Below, piece by piece: positions 1 to 5,867 of a DNA stretch of 6,180 nucleotides. The first letter of the stretch is position 1; every line of letters starts with the position of its first letter. Source of the stretch: Chloroflexota bacterium. Its GTDB lineage: Bacteria; Chloroflexota; Limnocylindria; Limnocylindrales; CSP1-4. Location: NCBI GenBank assembly GCA_013813905.1, contig JACCQX010000154.1, positions 1-6,180 of the forward strand. Reading direction: 5' to 3'. Both the position numbers and the translations under genes were made by a program. The notes under the pieces are model-generated. The model was not told where the DNA came from and ran no database searches. It was given only the letters and a program-made list of their open reading frames with translations.

Positions 1-34
1 GCGACGGGAACCGATGGCGACGAGGTACGATGTA

Positions 35-49
35 GTCGTATACTACGAC
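35..49. promoter_or_regulatory. Inverted-repeat operator candidate of the TA module
   Basis: Two perfect 6-bp arms, GTCGTA and TACGAC, are separated by 3 bp (TAC) and end three bases before the antitoxin ATG. The repeat contains the putative -10 hexamer TATACT. Toxin-antitoxin modules are commonly autorepressed by the antitoxin HTH protein, or by its complex with the toxin, binding an inverted repeat over the promoter. This arrangement fits that pattern, and the adjacent HTH protein is the obvious candidate ligand. The symmetry is seen in the sequence; binding is inferred. Confidence 0.5.
39..44 (+). promoter_or_regulatory. Putative -10 element (TATACT) for a leaderless TA transcript
   Basis: TATACT matches the sigma70-type consensus TATAAT at five of six positions. 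Transcription starting about 7 bp downstream would begin at 50-52, on or next to the ATG at 52. There is no purine-rich Shine-Dalgarno sequence just upstream of that ATG, so the message is probably leaderless. I see no convincing -35 hexamer at the expected spacing, so an activator, an atypical sigma factor or a weak promoter is possible. Confidence 0.45.
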
Positions 50-51
50 GC

Positions 52-297
52 ATGTTGACCGTCCCAGAGGCCGCTCGGCGCGTCGGCCGCAACCCGGAAA
101 CGGTCCGGCGCTGGATCCGCGAGGGAAAGCTCCGCTCGACCAGGATCGGCACCCAGCACCTTATCGACGAGGCCGACCTCGCGGCGGTGACCCATCCCGA
201 CACGCTGCCCGTGCCGCCCGAGTGGCAGAAGACGTTCTGGGGCGGGCCGATGCCCGACTGGGTGGCCATCATCCGCCAGGACCGGGAGGAGCACTGA
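52..297 (+). CDS. Antitoxin: excisionase/MerR-type HTH DNA-binding protein
   Basis: This 81-residue protein is the likely antitoxin of the PIN toxin that follows. Residues 1-46 form a helix-turn-helix of the excisionase/HTH_17 type: LTVPEAARRVGRNPETVRRW is followed by the wing REGKLRSTRIGTQHLIDEADL, the usual 'try-a-helix, recognition helix, R-x-G wing' layout. The C-terminal 35 residues are acidic and Trp/Pro-rich (PPEWQKTFWGG, then PMPDWVAII) and are the likely toxin-neutralising tail. ATG 52 is the only reasonable start, since no in-frame start codon lies upstream in the window. The gene stops 2 bp before the toxin GTG, so the pair is almost certainly co-transcribed. It probably represses its own promoter through the inverted repeat at 35-49. 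A stand-alone excisionase is less likely because no integrase or phage gene is nearby. The HTH fold is clear; the antitoxin role is inferred from the neighbour. Confidence 0.85.
   Translation: MLTVPEAARRVGRNPETVRRWIREGKLRSTRIGTQHLIDEADLAAVTHPDTLPVPPEWQKTFWGGPMPDWVAIIRQDREEH
287..291 (+). promoter_or_regulatory. Ribosome binding site deciding the toxin GTG start
   Basis: AGGAG inside the last codons of the antitoxin gene sits 8 bp before GTG 300. This favours GTG 300 over longer in-frame alternatives that would run through the antitoxin gene. It also suggests that toxin translation is coupled to antitoxin translation. Confidence 0.7.
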
Positions 298-299
298 TC

Positions 300-689
300 G
301 TGCTCGTAGTCGATGCGAGTGCGGCGCTGTCCATCGCCTCCAGTGGCGCCGACTCGGGCGTGCGAAACGGTCCGATGGTCGCGCCGCCCCTGCTGTGGTC
401 GGAGGTGACCTCGTTCGTGAATCGAGCGGCATGGCGCGGCGATGTGGCACGACCTGTCGCGTCAGACCTCCTCCAGAAGTTCCTGCTGCTGCCCATCGAG
501 CGTCGGATCCCGCACGACCTCTACCCGGTCGCCACGGAGATCGCCACCGCCCTCGGCTGGGCCAAGACCTATGACGCCGAGTACGTCGCGCTCGCCCGGA
601 TCGAAGGATGCCGGCTGCTCACCGCGGATGGCCGACTCAAGCGCGGAGCGGGCCACCTGGTCGAGATCATCGGTCCGACCGAACGGTGA
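300..689 (+). CDS. vapC: PIN-domain ribonuclease toxin, VapC-like
   Basis: This 129-residue protein covers a single PIN domain of normal VapC length. The expected acidic Mg2+/Mn2+ site is intact: D5 in the opening strand (LVVDASAAL), E35 (LLWSEVTSFVNRA), D92 (TYDAEYVALAR) and D110 (LLTADGRLK). VapC toxins are sequence-specific endoribonucleases that cut tRNA or rRNA when released from their antitoxin; the target of this one cannot be read from the sequence. GTG 300 is chosen because AGGAG lies 8 bp upstream and because the domain begins right at the first strand. It follows the HTH antitoxin by 2 bp and precedes the HAD gene by 7 bp. No truncation or frameshift is seen, so the toxin should be functional. 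The PIN assignment is firm; the toxin role rests on the paired antitoxin. Confidence 0.9.
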   Translation: MLVVDASAALSIASSGADSGVRNGPMVAPPLLWSEVTSFVNRAAWRGDVARPVASDLLQKFLLLPIERRIPHDLYPVATEIATALGWAKTYDAEYVALARIEGCRLLTADGRLKRGAGHLVEIIGPTER

Positions 690-696
690 CCGAGTC

Positions 697-1356
697 GTGA
701 GGCAGCCGCTGGCGCGCTGGGTCTGCCTTGACGTGGGCGAAACGCTCATCGATGAGACACGTCTGTGGTCCATCTGGGCCGACGAGCTGCACATCCCTCG
801 GCTTACCTTCATGAGTGCCTTCGGTGCGGTCATCGCGCGTGGCGGGGAGCATCGCGGCGTCTTCGAGCTGGTGGCGCGTCCCGACTGGCTGGACCACATG
901 GCACGGGTGCAGGCCCAGTACGGCGGCTTCCAGCCGCACGACCTCTATCCCGATGCGCTGTCCGCGCTGGAGGCACTGCGCGGCGCCGGATACCGCATCG
1001 CCATCGTGGCCAACCAACCCGTGGAGCGCACGGCCGAGCTATTGGCGCTGGGCGTGAAGGCGGAGATCCTCGCGATGAGTGACGAGCTGGGCGTCTGGAA
1101 GCCCCAGCCCGCCTTCTTCGAGCGGGTCCTGGAGCTCATGGGCCGGCCCGACCCAGCGACCGTCGTCTACGTGGGCGACCGCATCGACAACGATGTCCTG
1201 CCCGCCGCCGCGATGGGCATGCGCTCCGTCTGGCTGCGGCGGGGACCGTGGGGCGTCATCGCACGGTCGGCGCCGTCCGAGGCCCACCTGGTGGTCGATT
1301 CCCTGGTCGAGCTGGTCGAACGGGTCGCCGAGTGCTGGCCGCCGCCGCGTGGCTGA
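697..1356 (+). CDS. HAD-superfamily hydrolase with variant motifs I and II
   Basis: The 219-residue product has the HAD layout: motif I LDVGETL with nucleophile D12, a helical cap at about residues 20-85, motif II IVANQP (N106), motif III Lys in VWKPQPAF (K135), and motif IV VGDRIDND (D161, N165, D166). The usual phosphatase general acid/base Asp two residues after the nucleophile is Gly here (G14). The Ser/Thr of motif II is Ala (A105). HAD phosphatases normally keep both residues, while haloacid dehalogenases also lack the second Asp, so the reaction is uncertain. A soluble cytoplasmic enzyme of the HAD-IA class is the safest call. GTG 697 is the closest in-frame start after the toxin stop and lets motif I fall at the normal distance from the N terminus; no strong Shine-Dalgarno is visible. 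It probably shares a transcript with its neighbours. Confidence 0.85.
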   Translation: MRQPLARWVCLDVGETLIDETRLWSIWADELHIPRLTFMSAFGAVIARGGEHRGVFELVARPDWLDHMARVQAQYGGFQPHDLYPDALSALEALRGAGYRIAIVANQPVERTAELLALGVKAEILAMSDELGVWKPQPAFFERVLELMGRPDPATVVYVGDRIDNDVLPAAAMGMRSVWLRRGPWGVIARSAPSEAHLVVDSLVELVERVAECWPPPRG

Positions 1357-1364
1357 GGACCGGC

Positions 1365-2144
1365 ATGCCTGAGGGCCCGCCGAGCCTGCGCCTGACCATC
1401 GTCGGTTGCGCGCCGGCCTACGCTCTGCGTCCTGGCCATGCGGCCTCCTGCTACCTGGTGGAGGTCGGCGGCGAGGGCATCCTGCTGGACATGGGTCAAG
1501 GCGCCTTCGCGGCGCTGGGTGCCTACCGGGAGCCCTCGACCCTGCGCGGCATCGTGGTGAGCCATCTCCACCCTGACCACATGATCGACCTGGTGCCGCT
1601 GCGCCACTACCTGCGCTACGGCCTCGACCAGGCTCGCTCGCTGGCGCTTCACGCCCCGCCGGAGCTGCGGACCCGGATCGGCGCGCTCATGGCTGAGGCT
1701 GCGTTCCTGGACGACCTCCCCGGCGATGACCTTCAGCCGGGGACGTTCCAGCTTGGCCCCCTGCGCGTGGAGGCGCGACCGGTCACCCATGCGTTGAACA
1801 GCTTCGGCTTCCGCGTCACGCGGGCCGCGGCGGAGGAGCGGGAGCCGGGCCTCGTGTACTCGGGGGATTGCGGACGGCCGGAGGATGTTCGCGATCTGGT
1901 GCGGCCGGGAGACACGCTGCTGTGCGAGGCGTCATGGGGCACGTCTAGCCCCGTCGCCAGCGAGGCGGCGCATCTCACGGCTCGGCAGGCCGCGCAGGTG
2001 GCTCGCGACGGGGAGGCCGCTCGGTTGATCCTCACGCACGTCCTCGACGCTTACGACCCGGCAGGCTCCGCCACGCTGGCGGGTACGGTCTTCGCCGGTC
2101 CGGTGCAGCTGGCCAGCCCGGGTCTGGTGGTCGACATCGGCTGA
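1365..2144 (+). CDS. MBL-fold metallo-hydrolase, RNase Z/ElaC-like
   Basis: The 259-residue protein is a complete metallo-beta-lactamase-fold enzyme. The two-metal site can be read in full: H67-x-H69-x-D71-H72 in VVSHLHPDHMIDL, H142 (RPVTHALNSFGF), D168 (VYSGDCGRPE) and H225 (LILTHVLDAY). E188 (LLCEASW) and H203 (AAHLTARQAA) sit in the C-terminal pattern typical of the ElaC/RNase Z branch (COG1234). True RNase Z trims the 3' end of tRNA precursors, but many short relatives have other phosphodiester substrates. I do not see the exosite arm that marks bona fide RNase Z, so the substrate stays open. ATG 1365 lies 5 bp after GAGGA (1355-1359), which overlaps the HAD stop, suggesting translational coupling with HAD. 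argS follows after 34 bp. No signal peptide is present. Confidence 0.9.
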   Translation: MPEGPPSLRLTIVGCAPAYALRPGHAASCYLVEVGGEGILLDMGQGAFAALGAYREPSTLRGIVVSHLHPDHMIDLVPLRHYLRYGLDQARSLALHAPPELRTRIGALMAEAAFLDDLPGDDLQPGTFQLGPLRVEARPVTHALNSFGFRVTRAAAEEREPGLVYSGDCGRPEDVRDLVRPGDTLLCEASWGTSSPVASEAAHLTARQAAQVARDGEAARLILTHVLDAYDPAGSATLAGTVFAGPVQLASPGLVVDIG

Positions 2145-2178
2145 CCGATCAGGCCCTGCGGTAACCTCCCCGCGAGTG

Positions 2179-3870
2179 ATGCCCGATCCAGAGCCCCCGA
2201 TCCGCAGTCAGATCCGCGAGCGAGTGCGCGCGGCATGGCAGCGCGCGGAAGCCGACGGCGCGCTGCCAGCGCTGTCCGCAGGGACCGACGCTCCCGCCGT
2301 GGAGCTGGCCCATCCGCAAAACACGGAGCACGGCGACCTGGCCACCAACCTGGCCCTCAGACTCGCCCGCCCACTGCGGCTGTCGCCGATGCGGATCGCC
2401 GAAGCGCTGGCGACCGCGCTGCGGGCCGAGGGGTCGATCGCCGAGTCGGGACCGATCAGCGCGGCGGATATCGCCGCCCCCGGCTTCGTGAACCTGCGCC
2501 TCTCGCCGGCCTTCCTGGAGCGGACCCTGGATGGCGTCCGAAGCGCCGATCAAGCCTTCGGCCGTGTCACGGCTGCCCAGCCACGGAACGTCAACATCGA
2601 GTTCGTGTCGGCCAATCCCACCGGGCCGCTGACCGTGGGCAATGCCCGGGGTGCGTTCGTGGGCGACCTGTTGTCCCGGGTGCTCGAGGCGGGTGGACAG
2701 CAGGTCACGCGCGAGTACTACTTCAACGACACGAATCGCCAGATCGTGATGCTGGGCGCTTCCCTCGTGGCGCGCCGGACGAACCAGGCGATCCCGGAGG
2801 ACGGTTACCACGGTGAGTACGTGCGCGAGCTGGCGCAGGAGCTCCCCGACGAGATCTGGAGCCGGGCGATGGAGGTCGGTGCCGAGCGTGACGCCATCAT
2901 CGGCGCGTGGGCGGCGCACCGGGTCCGCTCGGGGATCGAGGCCAGCCTGGAGGCGCTCGGCGTCCGCTTCGATGTCTGGAAGACGGAGGATTCGCTGCAC
3001 GCGGAGGGCTGGGTACAGCGGGCGATCGACCGGTTGCGCGACGGCGGTCACGTCTACGAGCAGGACGGTGCGCTCTGGTTCCGCTCGACCGCCTTCGGTG
3101 ATGACAAGGACCGCGTCATCTACCGCTCGGACGGCACTTCGACCTACTTCGCCGCCGATATCGGATACGTCACCGAGAAGTTCAGTCGCGGCTTCGATCG
3201 GCTGATCTACGTTTGGGGCGCCGACCATCACGGGACCGTGGCCCGGAACCGCAACGCGGCCGAGGCGATGGGCTACGACCGCGAGGCCGTCCAGATGCTG
3301 CTCATCGCCTGGGTACATTTCATCCGCGATGGAGCGGACATCTCCATGTCCAAGCGCTCCGGCGAATTCATCACGCTCGACGAGCTGCTGGCCGAGGTAG
3401 GCGCCGACGCGGCGCGCTGGTACTTCGCCTCACGGGCGCACACCACAGGCATCGACTTCGACATCGAGGCGGCCAAGGATCCCACGGCCGCCAACCCGGT
3501 CCACTACGTCCGCTATGCCCACGCGCGCATCTGCTCCATCCTGCGCAAGGGCGAAGGACTCGGCCTGCGACCATCCGGGTCGCTGGCGGGGACCCTCGCC
3601 GGCGATCCCGCTGCCCTGGGCCTGGCCAAGCAGGTCGTGCGGCTGCCCGAGGTGGTGGAGGATGCCGCGGCGGCGGGCGAGACGCAGGGCATCACGGCCT
3701 ACGCCACGGAGCTGGCCACGGCGCTCCACGCCTACTACCGCGATCGGCGCGTGGTGGATGCCGATGAGCCCGAGACCTCCACCGCGCGCCTGGCGCTGAT
3801 GGACGCGGCCCGCGTCTCGCTGGCCGCGACACTGGCCTTGCTGGGCATCTCCGCGCCAGAGTCGATGTAG
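2179..3870 (+). CDS. argS: Arginyl-tRNA synthetase
   Basis: This class I synthetase charges tRNA-Arg with arginine using ATP in the cytoplasm and is essential. The 563 residues match the family length. In order are the N-terminal tRNA-recognition (Arg-tRNA-synt_N) domain at about 10-115 (HGDLATNLALRLA, APGFVNLRL), and the catalytic core opening with EFVSANPTGPLTVGNARGA. The core also has WGADHHG (346-352) and the KMSKS-equivalent ISMSKRSGEF (M390-S391-K392). The DALR anticodon-binding domain runs from about residue 440 (HYVRYAHARICSILRK) to the end (LLGISAPESM). The HIGH motif reads T152-V-G-N155 instead of the usual HVGH. A GTG at 2176 directly before ATG 2179 is an equally possible start. 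No Shine-Dalgarno is evident, and the upstream TAACCT (2162-2167) is only a weak -10 candidate. It may be read through from the MBL gene 34 bp upstream or have its own promoter. Confidence 0.97.
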   Translation: MPDPEPPIRSQIRERVRAAWQRAEADGALPALSAGTDAPAVELAHPQNTEHGDLATNLALRLARPLRLSPMRIAEALATALRAEGSIAESGPISAADIAAPGFVNLRLSPAFLERTLDGVRSADQAFGRVTAAQPRNVNIEFVSANPTGPLTVGNARGAFVGDLLSRVLEAGGQQVTREYYFNDTNRQIVMLGASLVARRTNQAIPEDGYHGEYVRELAQELPDEIWSRAMEVGAERDAIIGAWAAHRVRSGIEASLEALGVRFDVWKTEDSLHAEGWVQRAIDRLRDGGHVYEQDGALWFRSTAFGDDKDRVIYRSDGTSTYFAADIGYVTEKFSRGFDRLIYVWGADHHGTVARNRNAAEAMGYDREAVQMLLIAWVHFIRDGADISMSKRSGEFITLDELLAEVGADAARWYFASRAHTTGIDFDIEAAKDPTAANPVHYVRYAHARICSILRKGEGLGLRPSGSLAGTLAGDPAALGLAKQVVRLPEVVEDAAAAGETQGITAYATELATALHAYYRDRRVVDADEPETSTARLALMDAARVSLAATLALLGISAPESM

Positions 3871-4132
3871 CTCCGAGCCCGACTTTCCTTTGGTGCGCCG
3901 TGCGCCCCATCCGACCGATGCAGGCTCATCCTTCGCGGTGGACATCCGGAAGGTCGTGGGCTGGCGCCGCGGGAGTGCCGATCGGCCGGGGATGCGCCGC
4001 CGAGGATGCGGCCGCACGTCCAGACCCGGCGCGCAGCGGACGATACAGCCCACTTCCGGTTGGATGGAGTCTGGGGCGCACCAGGCCGGGTGCCGGCCCC
4101 AAGTCCGCGAGGTGCATCCTCCTGTCCTGCTC
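3871..4132. other. Convergent intergenic gap without a supported gene
   Basis: This stretch of about 260 bp separates the 3' ends of argS and the protease gene. Short open frames exist in it on both strands, but their translations are Arg/Pro/Gly-rich and match no family I know, as expected of GC-rich non-coding DNA. I see no tRNA T-arm signature and no U-tract terminator. Minor features are a tandem 7-bp repeat GTGCGCC (3893-3906) and the GC hairpin at 4084-4098. Confidence 0.6.
4084..4098. terminator. GC-only hairpin between convergent genes, possible terminator
   Basis: GGCCGG and CCGGCC pair perfectly across a 3-nt GTG loop. It lies 35 bp beyond the protease stop on the - strand and about 210 bp beyond argS. 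Neither side carries a run of T, so it is not a canonical intrinsic terminator. It could be a 3'-end stabiliser or a chance palindrome in GC-rich DNA. Confidence 0.25.
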
Positions 4133-5683
4133 CTACTCGACCGGTAGCGCCGCCCGTACCGTCTCCAGGATCGCCGCGTCACTCGCCACCAGGACGAGCA
4201 TCGGGTCATCCAGACCGGTGACCGCAGAGGAAGCATCGATCTGGTGGGGGAAGGCCAGGTCGTCCATGGCCGCCTCGGCCGCCGCCGAGAACTCCCCGGC
4301 ATCAGCGTCGCTGTCCCAGGCCGTCTGCCAGACGACGGCCCAGGCGCCATCGGGTCCGTTCAGGCTGATCAGCCGATCACCGCCCCAACCCGCGGCGGCC
4401 TCCGCATTCGGCAGCGGAGGAAGCAGGCCGGGCACGGTCGGCAGTGGCGCGGACTCGCCATCCGCGACGAGGACGCCGATGAGCATCTCGCCGAACGTCT
4501 GCTGGTAGCTCTCCGTCCAGCCCTCGCCCAGGGCGGACGCCATGTCGGGAAGCTCCACGACGACGGGGTCCTCGCCGGCTAGGTACTTCTCCGGGTGCAT
4601 GATCTGCTCGGTGGAGACGGGCCGCTCGGCGTAGGCCTCGTCGACCGCCTGGTAGTCCCCGCCGGCGCGCACGGCAGTCACGAAGACGAAGCCGTCGGTG
4701 TACGGGAACTCGAGTTGGCGACGCAGGACCGGGGGCATCGACTCGAGCAGCTCCTGGTCGCCCGGCGTGATCGCCTCCTGTAGCTCCAGGATCTCGTCGA
4801 AGGACAGGTTGGCGAAGGCCCACTCGACCATCACCGCGACTGCGTCGCCCTCGATGAGACCCAGCGCGCCGGACGCTCGGTCGCCCTCGGCGGGGTCGGC
4901 GACGGCGGTACCCTCCAGATCGAAGTGCTGGTCCTGGAGCGCGTGGACGTACTCGTGGGCCACCGTGACGGCGTCCGCTGAACCGAACTCCGCATCCTCA
5001 CCGCGCTGGATCACCGTGAAGCTGCCGGTGCGCGTGTCATAGAACGCGGCCACCTGGCTGCCGTACAGCTCCAGCACCAGCGCCTCCAGTTCGGCCTCCG
5101 GCGCCAGGAGGCCGAGGCGCTTGAGGAGATCGTCCTCGGCGGCGACCTGCTCGGGGGCATTCTCGGCGGCGAAAAGCTCGCGTAGCTCCACCTCGAATCG
5201 CTCGGGCGTGATGAAGCGGAAGGGCACGGCCTCCAGCGGCTCCAGTCCGCGGATGGGCGGCACCTGCTCCGTGATCTCGCGGATGCGCGCCTCCACAGCA
5301 GGGTCGATCGGCAGATCTCCGCTGGACGCCGGATCGGCCGTCCGGGACGGCTTTGGATCGGCCGTGCCCGATGGCAACGGATCGCTCGCTCCGGGCGCGG
5401 TCGCCGTCGGGGCCCGGGCGGCCGAAGGGCTGGCCTCGGTCACCATCGTCGGTCGGGGCGTCGCGGTCGCACCGGGCTCGACGCCGCGCGGCAGGAGGAG
5501 CCACAGGCCGATCGCCACGACCGCCAGGACGGCTACGCCCGCGAGAGCGAGTGGCACGGCCGCACGTCGAATGGGCGGCGTTGGGGAACCGCCGCCGACG
5601 CTGGGAAAGCCCGCGGGCGTCCCCTGCGGGGTCCTGGCAGCGCCATCCGGCCCCGCCGTTCCCGGCCGCCCCTCTTCGGTCAC
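4133..5683 (-). CDS. Membrane-anchored HExxH zinc metalloprotease-like protein
   Basis: The 516-residue protein starts with about 40 Gly/Pro-rich residues, then one transmembrane segment at about 41-64 (Ala/Val/Leu-rich, preceded by RR). A Thr/Pro/Ser-rich stalk follows at about 70-125, then a globular domain. There is no lipobox Cys, so it should be anchored by the TM helix with the bulk outside the membrane. The zinc site is H243-E244-x-x-H247 in VAHEYVHALQDQHFDL, with a gluzincin-style third ligand probably E279 in LIEGDAVAVM. Conserved-looking blocks further on are STEQIMHPEKY (357-367) and AAGWGGDR (430-437). I recall this combination from uncharacterised Chloroflexota proteins and the haloarchaeal Hvo_1808-type surface proteins; substrate and role are unknown. 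GTG 5683 is chosen because AGGA lies 7 nt upstream. The gene is convergent to argS and divergent from the MBL gene at the right edge. Confidence 0.85.
   Translation of the reverse strand: MTEEGRPGTAGPDGAARTPQGTPAGFPSVGGGSPTPPIRRAAVPLALAGVAVLAVVAIGLWLLLPRGVEPGATATPRPTMVTEASPSAARAPTATAPGASDPLPSGTADPKPSRTADPASSGDLPIDPAVEARIREITEQVPPIRGLEPLEAVPFRFITPERFEVELRELFAAENAPEQVAAEDDLLKRLGLLAPEAELEALVLELYGSQVAAFYDTRTGSFTVIQRGEDAEFGSADAVTVAHEYVHALQDQHFDLEGTAVADPAEGDRASGALGLIEGDAVAVMVEWAFANLSFDEILELQEAITPGDQELLESMPPVLRRQLEFPYTDGFVFVTAVRAGGDYQAVDEAYAERPVSTEQIMHPEKYLAGEDPVVVELPDMASALGEGWTESYQQTFGEMLIGVLVADGESAPLPTVPGLLPPLPNAEAAAGWGGDRLISLNGPDGAWAVVWQTAWDSDADAGEFSAAAEAAMDDLAFPHQIDASSAVTGLDDPMLVLVASDAAILETVRAALPVE
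5312..5383 (-). repeat. Three 24-bp units encoding an 8-residue stalk repeat
   Basis: Residues 101-124 of the protease are three 8-residue units beginning with DP: DPLPSGTA, DPKPSRTA and DPASSGDL. At the DNA level GGATCGGCCGT occurs at 5331-5341 and again at 5355-5365, and GGATCG starts at 5379, giving a 24-bp period. The repeat lies in the flexible stalk, where unit number could vary without harm to the catalytic domain. Confidence 0.65.
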
Positions 5684-5690
5684 CGGGCCA

Positions 5691-5694
5691 TCCT
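5691..5694 (-). promoter_or_regulatory. Ribosome binding site for the protease GTG start
   Basis: On the - strand AGGA is followed by 7 nt and then GTG 5683. This spacing supports GTG as the true start. The overlapping ATG at 5691 is out of frame with the protein. Confidence 0.55.
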
Positions 5695-5751
5695 GCCAGA
5701 AGGTGTGCGTTTCTTCACCGTCTCCCCTCTGGTGCCTTCATCGACGCGGTC

Positions 5752-5757
5752 TACATT
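5752..5757 (+). promoter_or_regulatory. Weak -10 candidate upstream of the two-hairpin element
   Basis: TACATT matches four of six positions of TATAAT. A start about 7 bp downstream, near 5764, would fall just before the first hairpin. No good -35 is seen at 16-18 bp upstream, so the promoter is speculative. It gains some weight from the terminator at 5805-5846, which needs a + strand transcript. Confidence 0.25.
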
Positions 5758-5763
5758 GATGGG

Positions 5764-5846
5764 GCGGAACAAAAGCATCGCTTCTGTTCCCTCTCCCTCC
5801 CTCGGAACGAGGGGCGCCGATTGGGCAGGCGCCCCTCGTTCTTTTT
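5764..5846 (+). ncRNA. Candidate small RNA or attenuated leader with two hairpins
   Basis: The region holds three parts in a row. Hairpin 1 (5766-5790) has GGAACA pairing with TGTTCC and AAGC pairing with GCTT around an ATC loop, with one A/C mismatch. A pyrimidine-only linker, CTCTCCCTCCCTC (5791-5803), follows, and then the intrinsic terminator (5805-5846). No + strand gene precedes it, since the DNA to the left codes on the opposite strand. It could therefore be an independent RNA of about 80 nt, or a 5' leader that ends prematurely before the MBL gene at 5868. It matches no RNA family I can name. The boundaries are estimates and the 5' end rests on a weak -10. Confidence 0.4.
5805..5846 (+). 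terminator. Strong intrinsic terminator, 14-bp stem plus T5
   Basis: GAACGAGGGGCGCC (5805-5818) and GGCGCCCCTCGTTC (5828-5841) are perfect reverse complements across a 9-nt loop, followed at once by TTTTT (5842-5846). The T tract lies only on the right, so termination acts on + strand transcripts. It sits about 20 bp before the MBL gene and after a stretch with no + strand gene. Confidence 0.9.
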
Positions 5847-5867
5847 GCGTGTGGCAGGATGCCTGCC

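Noticed and set aside
52..297. Phage or integrative-element excisionase
   Set aside because: The HTH is of the excisionase type, but no integrase, attachment repeat or phage gene is seen, and the directly following PIN toxin explains the gene better as an antitoxin.
2131..2167. Dedicated argS promoter (CTGACC at 2141-2146, TAACCT at 2162-2167)
   Set aside because: The spacer is only 15 bp and both boxes are weak matches, so I do not list it as a feature.
2149..3318. Long - strand open frame of 389 codons opposite argS
   Set aside because: It lies wholly opposite a clear argS with all family motifs. Its translation matches no family and reflects codon bias of the sense gene.
3890..4147. Possible small gene in the argS-protease gap, + strand, about 85 residues
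   Set aside because: The translation is Arg/Gly/Pro-rich without recognisable motifs, lacks a ribosome binding site and runs into the antisense end of the protease gene.
3900..4508. Long + strand open frame of about 200 codons overlapping the protease gene
   Set aside because: It is antisense to a well-supported gene for most of its length and is Ser/Ala/Pro-rich, as expected of a shadow frame in GC-rich DNA.
5680..5691. A three-codon ORF ATG-GCC-CGG-TGA on the - strand whose stop overlaps the protease GTG
   Set aside because: The only purine-rich site touches its ATG and is correctly spaced for GTG 5683 instead. Such minimal frames arise often by chance.
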